A stretch of DNA of 31,244 nucleotides from Bilifractor sp002394235 (GCF_052118845.1 NZ_JBQKGJ010000031.1:1-31244), one strand, 5' to 3'; counted from the first letter of the stretch, positions 22,058 to 30,303 are shown. Numbers and translations are program-made. The notes: generated from the sequence alone by a model not told the origin.

Positions 22058-25000
22058 CTACCCCGCCTCCATCTGAAAATCAAACAGCGAGATCTGATTC
22101 GTCTCCGGCAGATCGGATATGATTCCCAGCCGGTCCAGTGTATCCGTAATGCTCTTGCCGACCTTCCCCCGCTGCCGCAGATCATCCTTGGACAAAAACT
22201 TTCCGTCCCGCGCCGCCAGTACGATGCTGTCTGCCGCAACAGAACCCAGGCCGTCAATGGCATCCAGCGAAGGCATCAGCTTTCCGTCAATAATCTGAAA
22301 ACGATGCGGCTGCACCCGGTAGATATCTATCGGCATGAACTCAAAACCGCGGGCGTACATTTCCTCGACGAGACACATGTCGCCATACTGGTCCTGCTCC
22401 ATCTTTGACAGAGAATCCTTGCGGGAATTGAACTCGTCCATGATCTCCTCCAAATGGCGCTGTCCCTGGCACATTTTCTCGTAGGAGAACGCCTTCGCGC
22501 GGATTGAGAAATATGCCGCATAATAAGCAAGCGGCCGGTACACCTTGTACCATCCCACGCGGTAGGCCATCATCACATAGGCCACGGCGTGGCCTTTCGG
22601 GAACATGTACTTGATCTTTTCACACGACCAGATATACCAGTCCGGAACACCGTGCTGTTTCATATCGGCCGTCCATTCCGGCCAGTTTTTACACTGTTTC
22701 TTCGCCACCTTCCCCTTTCGCACCATCTCCATGATGGAAAAGCTCTCCTCAGAATCCATTCCCTTGTTGATCAGGTAGACCATGATGTCATCACGACAGC
22801 AGATGGCAGTTCCCAGCGTACATTTTCCTTCCTTGATCAGCGTCTCGGCATTGCCGAGATAGACATCTGTGCCGTGGGACAGGCCTGAGATTCTGCATAG
22901 ATCCGTAAAGTTCTGCGGCTTCGTATCAAAAAGCATCTGCATCGCAAAGCTTGTGCCGAACTCCGGGATCCCGAGTGTGCCCAGCCTGATGCCATGGATC
23001 TGCTCCGGCTGAAGTCCCAGCGCGCTGAGATTCTGGAACAGACTCATGACCTTTGGCTCATCGAGAGGGATTTTTGTCGCGTCTTCTCCGGTCAGGTCCT
23101 CCAGCATACGGATCATTGTCGGATCATCGTGTCCGAGAATATCCAGCTTCAGAAGGTTGGAATCGATCGAGTGATAATCAAAATGTGTGCTGACGATATC
23201 CGAATCCGGATCATCAGCGGGATGCTGCACCGGCGTAAAGGTATTGATGTCCCATCCCTGCGGCAGTACAACGATGCCGCCCGGATGCTGCCCGGTGGTT
23301 CTTCGTATTCCCACGCAGCCCTGTACGATCCGGTCGATCTCGCAGCTTCGCTTGTGTATGCCCTTTTCCTCATAGTAATTCTTCACAAATCCGAAGGCTG
23401 TCTTGTCCGCCAGCGTGCCGATGGTCCCTGCCTTGAACGTCTGACCCGCGCCGAAGATAACCGCGGTGTATGCGTGTGCCTTTGTCTGATACTCTCCCGA
23501 AAAGTTCAAGTCAATGTCCGGCTCCTTGTTCCCCTTGAAGCCGAGGAAGGTTTCAAAAGGAATGTTAAAGCCCAGCTTGTCCATGACTCTGCCGCAGACC
23601 GGACATTTCTTGTCCGGCATATCACATCCGGAATATCCCATTTTCCGGTATTTCACAACATCCGGCGTATCAAATTCCACGTGATGGTCATGATGGCACA
23701 GATAATGCGGCGGAAGCGGATTTACTTCTGTGATTCCTGACATGGTCGCCACAAAGGATGACCCGACAGAACCTCTCGATCCTACGAGATATCCGTCTTC
23801 ATTGCATTTCCACACCAGCTTCTGCGCGATGATGTACATCACGGCATAACCGTTTGATATAATGGAGGTAAGCTCCCGCTCCAGTCTTGCCTGAACGATC
23901 TCCGGAAGATCCGGTCCGTAGATTTCATGCGCCCGGCGGTAGCAGATTGTGCGGAGCATCTCGTCAGAGTGCGGAATAACCGGAGGACATTTTTTCGGGT
24001 AAATCGGACTCATCCGCTCAATCATGTCACAGATTCTGTTCGTGTTGTCGATGACAACCTCCCTCGCCTTTTCTTCTCCGAGGTAAGCAAACTCGTCCAT
24101 CATTTCTTCCGTGGTGCGAAGGTACAGCGGTGCCTGATTGTCCGCGTCCGCGAATTTCTTTCCGGCCATGATAATCCGCCGGTAAATCTCGTCCTGCGGA
24201 TCCATGAAATGAACGTCGCAGGTAGCGACGACCGGCTTGTGAAACTGCTCTCCCAGCCGGATGATTTTCCGGTTGAGCTCCTGGAGATCCTCCTCACTGC
24301 TGACCGCCGGGTTTTTCTCGTCCTCAATGAGAAAACGATTGTTTCCGAGCGGCTGTATTTCGAGATAATCATAAAAGTTCACAATCTTCGCAATTTCCGT
24401 ATCCGGCGCTCCCCTCAACAATGCCTGGTAGAGCTCTCCGGCCACACAGGCGGATCCGATGATCAGCCCCTCGCGGTGCTCCTGCACAAAGCTCTTGGGA
24501 AGCTTTGCCTGACGGTTAAAGTATTTCAGATGCGATTCGGATACACAGCGGTACAGATTTACTCTGCCCGCCTCGTTTTTTGCGAGAATGATCGCGTGGC
24601 TGGATTTCATCTTGCGGATTGCGTTCTGATTCACGCTTCCTTCCCGGTTCAGCGAATCCAGGTCATTAATCCCCTGTTCGCGAAGCATCGCCACAAATTT
24701 CACAAAAATCCAGGCCGTACATTCGGCGTCATCCACGGCACGGTGATGATGTTCCAGAGAAACTCCCACCGCCTTGGCAACCGTATCCAGCTTGAAACGG
24801 GACAGGTTCGGCAGAAGGAGCTGTGCCATCGCCACTGTATCCACATAAGTGAATTCCCAGTCAATCTTCTGCCTGCGGCACTCCATCTTGATAAATCCGG
24901 TATCAAAATCCGCGTTGTGGGCAACGAGAACAGCCCCTTTACAGAATTCGCGGAACCTTGGAAGAATCACCTCAATCGGCGGCGCGTCCTGAACCATTTC

Positions 25001-26854
25001 ATCCGTAATGCTGGTCAGCTCCGTGATCCGGAAAGGAATCGGGACTTCGGGGTTTACGAATTCCGAAAAACGGTCGACAACCTCCCCCTTCTCCACCCGT
25101 ACCGCACCGATTTCGATGATCTTGCATGTCAGGTTGGACAGACCGGTTGTCTCGATATCAAAAACCACATAGCTGTCATCAAGACTCTGCCCTCTGCTGT
25201 CGGTTGCAATTCCTTTCAGATCGTCCACCAGATACGCTTCCATGCCATAGATGACCTTAAAGGGTGCCCTGACCTTTTTCAGTTCATTCTTGTCCGCATC
25301 CGGATGTTCCTCGGCGTATTTTTTCTGATAAGACTCATCAATGGCCTCGAGGGCATGATTTGCCTCCGGAAAGGCCTGAACCACCCCGTGGTCGGTGATC
25401 GCGATCGCCGGCATTCCCCAGTCGTACGCCCGCTGTACCAGCTTTGAGGCGTCTGTAATGCCGTCCATATCGCTCATCTTCGTGTGGCAGTGCAGCTCCA
25501 CGCGCTTCACCGGGCTGCTGTCATAGCGTCCATGCCGGAAGCTGGCCGACTTCCGGATTCCGATCACCGTCGATACGGTCAATTCGTGCTCATAGCTGTC
25601 CAGCATGATCCTGCCCTTCAGCTTGATGAATTTTCCCGCCTTCAATTCCCCGGCAAGCTCCTCCTTCTGCGACTGCATAATGAAGATTTTTGCCTGAATG
25701 GTGTCCGTATCATCGGTAACCGCAAAAATAACGAGTGCCTTCTCATTTCGCAGATCCCGCATGTCCATCGACAGAATCTGACCTCTGATAACCGCCTCCG
25801 AGGTTGTCTCATCGATCGACTCGATCGGAATGCTGTCCTCATTGAAGTTTCTTCCGTAGATCAGATTCGGATCATCATCCATCTTCAGGCGGTCGCCAAA
25901 GCCGAATCCTCCCCGTCCGGATCTCCGTGAAAAACGTCCTTTTCCGCCGGTGCCCTGTCTGATGCCGAAACCGCCTCGCCCAGACGATGCCGCAGTTCCC
26001 CCGTCTTCCCGCTTTCCCGAAACAGCTGCAGAATCCCTCTTTCCGGTCTCCGCACTCCCGTCTCCGTCCCCGGCAGTCTCCGCTATACCGTTTCTCTCCC
26101 GGCCTGCCTTGGAGTTCTCGAAGATATGCTTCGCCTGCGCCCGCATCTGCTGCGCGCTTCGCTTCAGGTCCTCCGATTCCTTCACCGGATAGAACTCCGT
26201 CGCGATCTCGATCGGCAGCCCGCAGCGGTACGTGAAAATATGGTCCAGAATACGGGTGAGCTCCGCGCACCGCTCATGTCCGATCACAGAATCTTCCAGC
26301 TCGATCTGCATGAGATTTTCCTCAGGAAAACTGATTTTCGCCGTCCGGAACAGGTATGCCAGGAAGATATCCTTTTTCTTCAGCTCGTACAGAATGCTCG
26401 TGCGGTATACCTCCAGCATTTTCTCCGGATTATACTGTCTGGAAAGGCGGAATTTCTCTGTGACCTTCACCGCAAAAGAAGCATCCGAAAAAAGCTGGCG
26501 ATGGATTTCCCTCTCCAGCTGATCGATATATTTTTTGTGAATCCACTGCGGGCTCTCCAGATAAATGTGCAGAATACCGCGCTTCCGGTTATATGCAGCC
26601 TTTCTCACAACCGCGAACTGCAGATATTCCTCAAGCTCCCCCTCGAGCTCCAGATTTGGAAAAGCCTCTGTCAGCTTTCTGCTCTCCGGCGCTTCCGCAT
26701 CTGCCGCACTTCCTGTTGAATCCTGCCGGATATCTGTTTCCTTCCGGATTCCCTTCTCGCCATGGATTTCAGTTTCTCTTTGCATTCCCTTTTCTTCCAG
26801 GATTCCAGTTTCCCCTTGCATTCCGTTTTCTTCTAGAATTTGCGTTTCACTCAT
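22058..26854 (-). CDS. polC: DNA polymerase III alpha subunit, PolC type
   Basis: PolC (1598 aa) is the replicative polymerase of low-GC Gram-positives with built-in proofreading. Order: an N-terminal domain to about 245; a low-complexity linker (about 245-330) rich in Gly/Arg, with GRGGFG twice; an OB domain; a PHP domain from about 450 (VELHCHTKMSDMDG, AITDHGVVQ) split by a DnaQ-like exonuclease (FDIETTG near 565, AHNADFD, HRAVDDAE). The polymerase core has PDIDLNFSGEYQ near 1110, and the C-terminal FPKGHAVAYVMMAYR and helix-hairpin region follow. The start was set at ATG 26854, 20 bp after the ispG stop. GGAGAG lies 11 nt upstream, which is long. The first 45 residues or so are a 12-aa repeat and are probably dispensable. 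It is longer than many PolC proteins because of repeat and linker. Confidence 0.96.
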   Translation of the reverse strand: MSETQILEENGMQGETGILEEKGMQRETEIHGEKGIRKETDIRQDSTGSAADAEAPESRKLTEAFPNLELEGELEEYLQFAVVRKAAYNRKRGILHIYLESPQWIHKKYIDQLEREIHRQLFSDASFAVKVTEKFRLSRQYNPEKMLEVYRTSILYELKKKDIFLAYLFRTAKISFPEENLMQIELEDSVIGHERCAELTRILDHIFTYRCGLPIEIATEFYPVKESEDLKRSAQQMRAQAKHIFENSKAGRERNGIAETAGDGDGSAETGKRDSAAVSGKREDGGTAASSGRGGFGIRQGTGGKGRFSRRSGRGGFGFGDRLKMDDDPNLIYGRNFNEDSIPIESIDETTSEAVIRGQILSMDMRDLRNEKALVIFAVTDDTDTIQAKIFIMQSQKEELAGELKAGKFIKLKGRIMLDSYEHELTVSTVIGIRKSASFRHGRYDSSPVKRVELHCHTKMSDMDGITDASKLVQRAYDWGMPAIAITDHGVVQAFPEANHALEAIDESYQKKYAEEHPDADKNELKKVRAPFKVIYGMEAYLVDDLKGIATDSRGQSLDDSYVVFDIETTGLSNLTCKIIEIGAVRVEKGEVVDRFSEFVNPEVPIPFRITELTSITDEMVQDAPPIEVILPRFREFCKGAVLVAHNADFDTGFIKMECRRQKIDWEFTYVDTVAMAQLLLPNLSRFKLDTVAKAVGVSLEHHHRAVDDAECTAWIFVKFVAMLREQGINDLDSLNREGSVNQNAIRKMKSSHAIILAKNEAGRVNLYRCVSESHLKYFNRQAKLPKSFVQEHREGLIIGSACVAGELYQALLRGAPDTEIAKIVNFYDYLEIQPLGNNRFLIEDEKNPAVSSEEDLQELNRKIIRLGEQFHKPVVATCDVHFMDPQDEIYRRIIMAGKKFADADNQAPLYLRTTEEMMDEFAYLGEEKAREVVIDNTNRICDMIERMSPIYPKKCPPVIPHSDEMLRTICYRRAHEIYGPDLPEIVQARLERELTSIISNGYAVMYIIAQKLVWKCNEDGYLVGSRGSVGSSFVATMSGITEVNPLPPHYLCHHDHHVEFDTPDVVKYRKMGYSGCDMPDKKCPVCGRVMDKLGFNIPFETFLGFKGNKEPDIDLNFSGEYQTKAHAYTAVIFGAGQTFKAGTIGTLADKTAFGFVKNYYEEKGIHKRSCEIDRIVQGCVGIRRTTGQHPGGIVVLPQGWDINTFTPVQHPADDPDSDIVSTHFDYHSIDSNLLKLDILGHDDPTMIRMLEDLTGEDATKIPLDEPKVMSLFQNLSALGLQPEQIHGIRLGTLGIPEFGTSFAMQMLFDTKPQNFTDLCRISGLSHGTDVYLGNAETLIKEGKCTLGTAICCRDDIMVYLINKGMDSEESFSIMEMVRKGKVAKKQCKNWPEWTADMKQHGVPDWYIWSCEKIKYMFPKGHAVAYVMMAYRVGWYKVYRPLAYYAAYFSIRAKAFSYEKMCQGQRHLEEIMDEFNSRKDSLSKMEQDQYGDMCLVEEMYARGFEFMPIDIYRVQPHRFQIIDGKLMPSLDAIDGLGSVAADSIVLAARDGKFLSKDDLRQRGKVGKSITDTLDRLGIISDLPETNQISLFDFQMEAG
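26726..26848 (-). repeat. 36-bp in-frame tandem repeat at the PolC N-terminus
   Basis: Three full 36-bp units and one partial unit encode ETQILEENGMQG, ETGILEEKGMQR, ETEIHGEKGIRK and ETDIRQ. The unit keeps frame. It lies directly behind the ispG stop, at the same position where other junctions in the window have non-coding arrays. Confidence 0.85.
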
Positions 26855-26873
26855 CTGAGATCTGACTCTCCAA

Positions 26874-27929
26874 TCACAATCCGGGATCCTCCCAATGTTC
26901 CAGTTCATCTCTGAGGGCATCCAGGAGCTGATCCTCCGGAACCTTTCGGATGATTTCGCCCCTGCGGATCAAAAGTCCCTCTCCCGTTCCTCCGGCGATT
27001 CCCAGATCCGCCTCTCTCGCTTCCCCGGGTCCGTTTACAACGCATCCCATCACCGCCACCTTCAGATTCAGCGGATAGTTCTCTGTCATCTTTTCTACTT
27101 CATTTGCCAGATGGATCAGATCGATCTGCGTTCTTCCGCAGGTCGGACAGGATACCACCTCAATGCCTCCCTTCCGAAGTCCGAGCGTCCGAAGGATAAA
27201 CTTCGCGGTCCGGATCTCCTCAAGAGGATCTCCCGTCAGCGATACACGGATGGTATCACCGATTCCCTGATACAGAATGATGCCAAGTCCGATCGCCGAT
27301 TTCAGATTGCCGGAATAAAGTGTCCCGGCCTCGGTGATGCCCACATGAAGCGGGTGATCGGTCCTTTTCGATATCAACTCATGTGCCTTCGCGCACATCA
27401 TGACATTCGACGACTTAATGCTGATGACGAGGTTATCATACCCCATGTCCTCAATAATGGCAGTCTGCTTCAACGCGCTTTCCACAAGCGCCTCAGCAGT
27501 TACACCGCCGTACTTCTCCAGCAGATCCTTCTCCAGCGAGCCGCTGTTAACTCCGACACGGATCGGAATTTTCCTCTCCTTCGCGCAGTCTACAACCGCG
27601 CGCACCCTGTCGATGCTTCCGATGTTCCCGGGATTGATGCGTACCTTGTCTGCTCCGTGCTCCATCGCCGCAATCGCCAGCCGGTAATCAAAATGAATAT
27701 CCGCAACAAGCGGTATCGCAATCTGTTTCTTTATCTCTGTGAGAGCCTCCGCGGCTTCCATCGTCGGAACCGTGCAGCGGATGATATCGCATCCCGCCTT
27801 TGTCAGCGCACGGATCTGTGCAACCGTCGCTTCCACATCCTCCGTCCTCGTATTTGTCATCGACTGAATCAGGATCGGATTCCCACCGCCGATCACTCTG
27901 TCTCCGATGCGCACTGTTTTCGTCTTCAT
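26874..27929 (-). CDS. ispG: 4-hydroxy-3-methylbut-2-en-1-yl diphosphate synthase (flavodoxin)
   Basis: IspG/GcpE (351 aa) reduces MEcPP to HMBPP with a [4Fe-4S] cluster. The N-terminal TIM barrel shows GGGNPILIQSMTNT, VADIHFDYRLA, KVRINPGNIG and RVGVNSGSL. The C-terminal cluster domain shows CPTCGRT (about residue 260) and the MGCVVNGPGEA ligands. It is the two-domain form without the plant/Chlamydia insertion. ATG 27929 has AAGGA 9 nt upstream. The open frame continues further upstream but has no site. The 49-bp spacer after folA contains short GGCAGA repeats. It acts in the same pathway as ispD at 1689-2396. Confidence 0.97.
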   Translation of the reverse strand: MKTKTVRIGDRVIGGGNPILIQSMTNTRTEDVEATVAQIRALTKAGCDIIRCTVPTMEAAEALTEIKKQIAIPLVADIHFDYRLAIAAMEHGADKVRINPGNIGSIDRVRAVVDCAKERKIPIRVGVNSGSLEKDLLEKYGGVTAEALVESALKQTAIIEDMGYDNLVISIKSSNVMMCAKAHELISKRTDHPLHVGITEAGTLYSGNLKSAIGLGIILYQGIGDTIRVSLTGDPLEEIRTAKFILRTLGLRKGGIEVVSCPTCGRTQIDLIHLANEVEKMTENYPLNLKVAVMGCVVNGPGEAREADLGIAGGTGEGLLIRRGEIIRKVPEDQLLDALRDELEHWEDPGL

Positions 27930-27978
27930 AAACAAATTCCTTTCGTTTGCTGCAGCATCTGCCTCTGCCTTCTGCCCT

Positions 27979-28491
27979 CTACATTTCAGGAAACGCGGTG
28001 TGATACTTCCTGCGGTATTTTCGAAAAACAAACTCGATATCAAAACAGGTCTGTTCCTCGCTCTCCTCTGCCAGTTCCCATTCAGGCATATAATCAAGAT
28101 TTGGAAAATAACAGTCCGCCTGGTAGATAAAACCAACCCGCGTCGCCAGAACCTCATCACAATACGGAAGCATCAGCTCATAGACCGAGGTGCCTCCGAT
28201 AATAAAGATTTCATCCGTATTATACTTCTTCAGCTCCTCCAAGAGCTCTCTTTTGCTCCGGACTACAACAGCACCTGCCGGGTGAAAATTCGGATCTCTG
28301 GACAAAACAATGTTCACCCTTCCCTCCAGAGGCCGACCGCCCGGAAGGGAGTCATAAGTTCTTCTTCCCATCACCACGACATGACCGATCGTCGTATCCC
28401 GAAAAAACTTCATATCAGAAGGAATGTTCACCAGAAGATGTCCCTGATTACCGATTCCCCATTTCTGATCTGCACAAACAATCGCTTTCAC
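27979..28491 (-). CDS. folA: Dihydrofolate reductase
   Basis: DHFR (170 aa) reduces dihydrofolate to tetrahydrofolate with NADPH. The N-terminal IVCADQKWGIGNQGHLLVNIPSDMKFFRD (Met20-loop region and catalytic acidic residue), VVMGRRTYDSLP (NADPH), VNIVLSRD and IIGGTSVYELMLPY are characteristic. The catalytic acid is the Asp in IPSDMKFF. The start is GTG 28491, with GAGGTG about 9 nt upstream. thyA is not adjacent. It is the first gene behind an attenuator-like RNA and the full A+B dispersed element, which puts those structures in its 5' untranslated region. Confidence 0.96.
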   Translation of the reverse strand: MKAIVCADQKWGIGNQGHLLVNIPSDMKFFRDTTIGHVVVMGRRTYDSLPGGRPLEGRVNIVLSRDPNFHPAGAVVVRSKRELLEELKKYNTDEIFIIGGTSVYELMLPYCDEVLATRVGFIYQADCYFPNLDYMPEWELAEESEEQTCFDIEFVFRKYRRKYHTAFPEM

Positions 28492-28574
28492 TATCCAAAC
28501 ACCTCATCATTGTACAATTTCTTAAAAAACGCACACAGGATCGCCATGCCTGACTGCGATTCACTCTTTGCATA

Positions 28575-28675
28575 AACGAGATAAAACACGCTGCGCGAGT
28601 TTTATCTCGCTATCGCGACGCTCGCCGCACACGAATACTTCGCATTCGGCTGCGGCTCTCTGTTCGTGTAAATAA
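28575..28675 (-). repeat. Dispersed element, full A+B copy
   Basis: The B-half (28622-28675) matches 12181-12234 at 52 of 54 bases. The A-half (28575-28625) matches 4776-4826 at 50 of 51. They abut with a shared CTCGCC/CGGCGAG junction. On the minus strand the order is terminator T-run, B hairpin (GCCGCA/TGCGGC), then A hairpin (CGAGATAAAAC/GTTTTATCTCG). It contains no frame with a start and ribosome site. Confidence 0.88.
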
Positions 28676-28777
28676 AAAAAGACCTGTTTCTCACAGATCT
28701 TCTGCCGACCGTAACGGTCAGATAACAAGGCTGCCATCCTGAAGATCCCCGCTGCTCCTGCAGGCATTTCCATTCAG
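28673..28777 (-). ncRNA. Candidate attenuator or orphan riboswitch upstream of folA
   Basis: From the promoter at 28783-28811, a transcript of about 100 nt reaches a strong terminator (28679-28701). GATCTTC (minus strand, 28741-28747) is complementary to GAAGATC (28696-28702), which overlaps the 5' arm of the terminator. The two pairings exclude each other. Between them lies a stable GACCG/CGGTC hairpin, and upstream is a CCTGCAGG palindrome. The layout is that of a transcription attenuator. I do not recognise it as the THF, TPP, SAM, T-box or other common classes. An independent small RNA is the alternative. Confidence 0.5.
28679..28701 (-). terminator. Terminator upstream of folA
   Basis: A 9-bp stem AAGATCTGT / ACAGGTCTT (one G-U pair) with loop GAGAA is followed by seven T on the minus strand. 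Confidence 0.85.
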
Positions 28778-28782
28778 CTTCT

Positions 28783-28811
28783 ATTCTATAAATCACGCCA
28801 CAGGTTGTCAA
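28783..28811 (-). promoter_or_regulatory. Promoter of the folA-ispG-polC-fbp leader
   Basis: On the minus strand, a consensus -35 TTGACA (28806-28811) and -10 TAGAAT (28783-28788) have 17-bp spacing. The predicted start near 28776 gives about 285 nt of leader to the folA GTG. Confidence 0.75.
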
Positions 28812-28998
28812 CCGGAAGGCTTACCGGCCTTGCGGGAGCATGGCTTCATCCCGTCCGTCAGCTCTCGCACAAAGCCTGCAGGGCAGGATTTCACAATGCC
28901 TGTACCATATGTAAATCCACAAATGGAAGCAGGCATGTGAGACTCTTCACCCTTCTGACCAGCCGTGATCAGCTTGTCCATTTTCTGCCACGGCCGGA
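28812..28998. other. Spacer after the DUF3048 gene
   Basis: No supported gene. There is a hairpin TGCCTG/CAGGCA enclosing CCAT/ATGG (28899-28937) and a small AAGGC/GCCTT stem (28816-28831). Neither has a T-run, so no clear terminator for the lipoprotein gene is seen. One minus-strand frame, ATG 28981 to TGA 28808, would give a 57-aa peptide with three Cys. It lacks a good ribosome site and overlaps the promoter. Confidence 0.4.
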
Positions 28999-30114
28999 TC
29001 AGGACCAGCTGGCTGCATTCTTGTCCGAACAGATCTCAAACATCGTCTTGCCCGGATTCAGCAGAATCTTATTGCCGTTGCTGTCAAAATATTCTGTATT
29101 GTCATTCTGATCAGCTTTCTCCCATGTAATCGGAATGGCTTTTCCATCCGTGAAGAATACGCCTGTCCCGGAAGTAAACAGATTCATATCGAGATGCACA
29201 TTATCGTCCAGATGCCACTCACTGACATACTGTACGATGATGTTCTTGAACTTCAGCTGCTCACCCGTCTCCTGATCTATGTGCTCCGAGCCGTACTCAT
29301 ACCGGTAGTACTGCCGGTCCTCTGTATTGAACACAAAATAAGGATCATCGTACTTGAACGGAATGTGAACGGTATTCGCCACCTCTCCGTTGATGTCCGT
29401 ATCCGCGGTATTAAATGCAAGATTCGGCGCATAGCCCTCGGGGTAAGCCCTGTTATATCCAAGGCTGTCCGCATCACTTGTAAGAGAAGATCCCGCGACA
29501 TAAACATTGTGAGGCGCCTTGCGATCCTCCGAGCGGTAAAACCCGCCCGCAGTCATTCCATTGATGTCCTCCATGTTCTGAGAGGTGATCAGATCCTGTG
29601 CCTGCTGACTCCAGCCGTAATGAGAATAGACCGCCTCGTTATCCATCGCAAAATATACAAAATACGGGCGCGCACTTCTCACAGGTCCGATCTTGCCGAT
29701 GTTGGAAGGATCCTGGAACACCGCCATCAGACGTGTGATATTTCCCTCAACCTCAATCTCATACAAGAGGTCCGCCTGATTAATGCCGGATTGTGGCACC
29801 GCCGGCTGCAGGTTATTGATCATGATCGCTATCGGTCTTCTGGTCCCAGCGGCGACATCTACCGGCTCTCCGGTCAGGTAACTGTACATCTGCCCTTCCG
29901 GAAGTGTACTCTCCGGCTCCGGTGCTTCCGTCGGAGTCTCCTCAGGCGTCGAAGTCGGTGTCGCAGAAGGCGTAACCGTCGGAGTGCCGGTCGGTGATGG
30001 CGCAGCGGTGACCAGTGCTACCGAGTCATCAACAGTTTCCGCCTTCCCGCACCCTGCGGCAAGCCCTGCGCCGATCGTCAGACATAACAAAGCCATAATA
30101 TATTTCTTTCTCAA
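28999..30114 (-). CDS. DUF3048 (YerB-like) lipoprotein
   Basis: A 371-aa predicted lipoprotein. The N-terminus MRKKYIMALLCLTIGAGLAAGC is a short signal peptide with lipobox Cys at residue 22. A Thr/Pro/Glu-rich spacer (about 35-75: TPTVTPSATPTSTPEETP) follows, as expected for a surface-tethered protein. The DUF3048 domain runs from about 90 (RRPIAIMINNLQPAVPQSGINQADLLYEIEVEGNITRLMAVF, then GPVRSARPYFVYFA) to the C-terminus, with the second domain at FKNIIVQYV...YFDSNGNKILLNPGKTMFEI. The molecular function of YerB-type proteins is not established. The start is TTG 30114, chosen for GGGGG upstream and a proper signal peptide. The promoter is at 30304-30332. Confidence 0.88.
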   Translation of the reverse strand: MRKKYIMALLCLTIGAGLAAGCGKAETVDDSVALVTAAPSPTGTPTVTPSATPTSTPEETPTEAPEPESTLPEGQMYSYLTGEPVDVAAGTRRPIAIMINNLQPAVPQSGINQADLLYEIEVEGNITRLMAVFQDPSNIGKIGPVRSARPYFVYFAMDNEAVYSHYGWSQQAQDLITSQNMEDINGMTAGGFYRSEDRKAPHNVYVAGSSLTSDADSLGYNRAYPEGYAPNLAFNTADTDINGEVANTVHIPFKYDDPYFVFNTEDRQYYRYEYGSEHIDQETGEQLKFKNIIVQYVSEWHLDDNVHLDMNLFTSGTGVFFTDGKAIPITWEKADQNDNTEYFDSNGNKILLNPGKTMFEICSDKNAASWS

Positions 30115-30269
30115 TCGTTCAAATCCCCCAATTCCTGTCTTTGTAAGGATATCCTGCATCTCTGCAAAGGTATCCTGATGCCAGTGTTGATGCTGTTATC
30201 TCTGCACCGATACCTTGCACGGACAGCCTCTGTACCAATGCCTCCTGCGGGCAGCTGCGTGCCGCGCAC
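30115..30269 (-). other. Leader of the DUF3048 gene
   Basis: About 180 nt of untranslated leader lie between the predicted start and TTG 30114. It is loosely repetitive (GGATACC, ATCTCTGCA and TACCTTGC variants recur every 20-40 bp) and contains no gene. The adjacent 30333-30450 stretch after mscL also has no gene and no convincing terminator. Confidence 0.45.
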
Positions 30270-30297
30270 AGCCAACAGCCAACAGCCAACAGCCAAC
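30270..30297 (-). repeat. Heptanucleotide repeat at the DUF3048 transcription start
   Basis: Four perfect copies of AGCCAAC on the plus strand (GTTGGCT on the transcript strand) occupy 30270-30297. The predicted start of transcription falls at the first copy. Perfect short repeats of this kind can change length by slippage. Confidence 0.9.
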
Positions 30298-30303
30298 AAT
30301 CAC

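Noticed and set aside
23927..25447. 506-codon plus-strand frame opposite polC
   Set aside because: Antisense shadow of the PolC exonuclease/PHP region; composition is rich in His/Arg/Cys and no domain is visible.
26895..28130. 411-codon plus-strand frame opposite ispG and folA
   Set aside because: Spans the antisense of two well-identified genes and their spacer; no start signal.
28602..28811. Small minus-strand frames across the A/B element and the folA leader
   Set aside because: They run through the promoter, terminator and hairpins, and lack ribosome sites.
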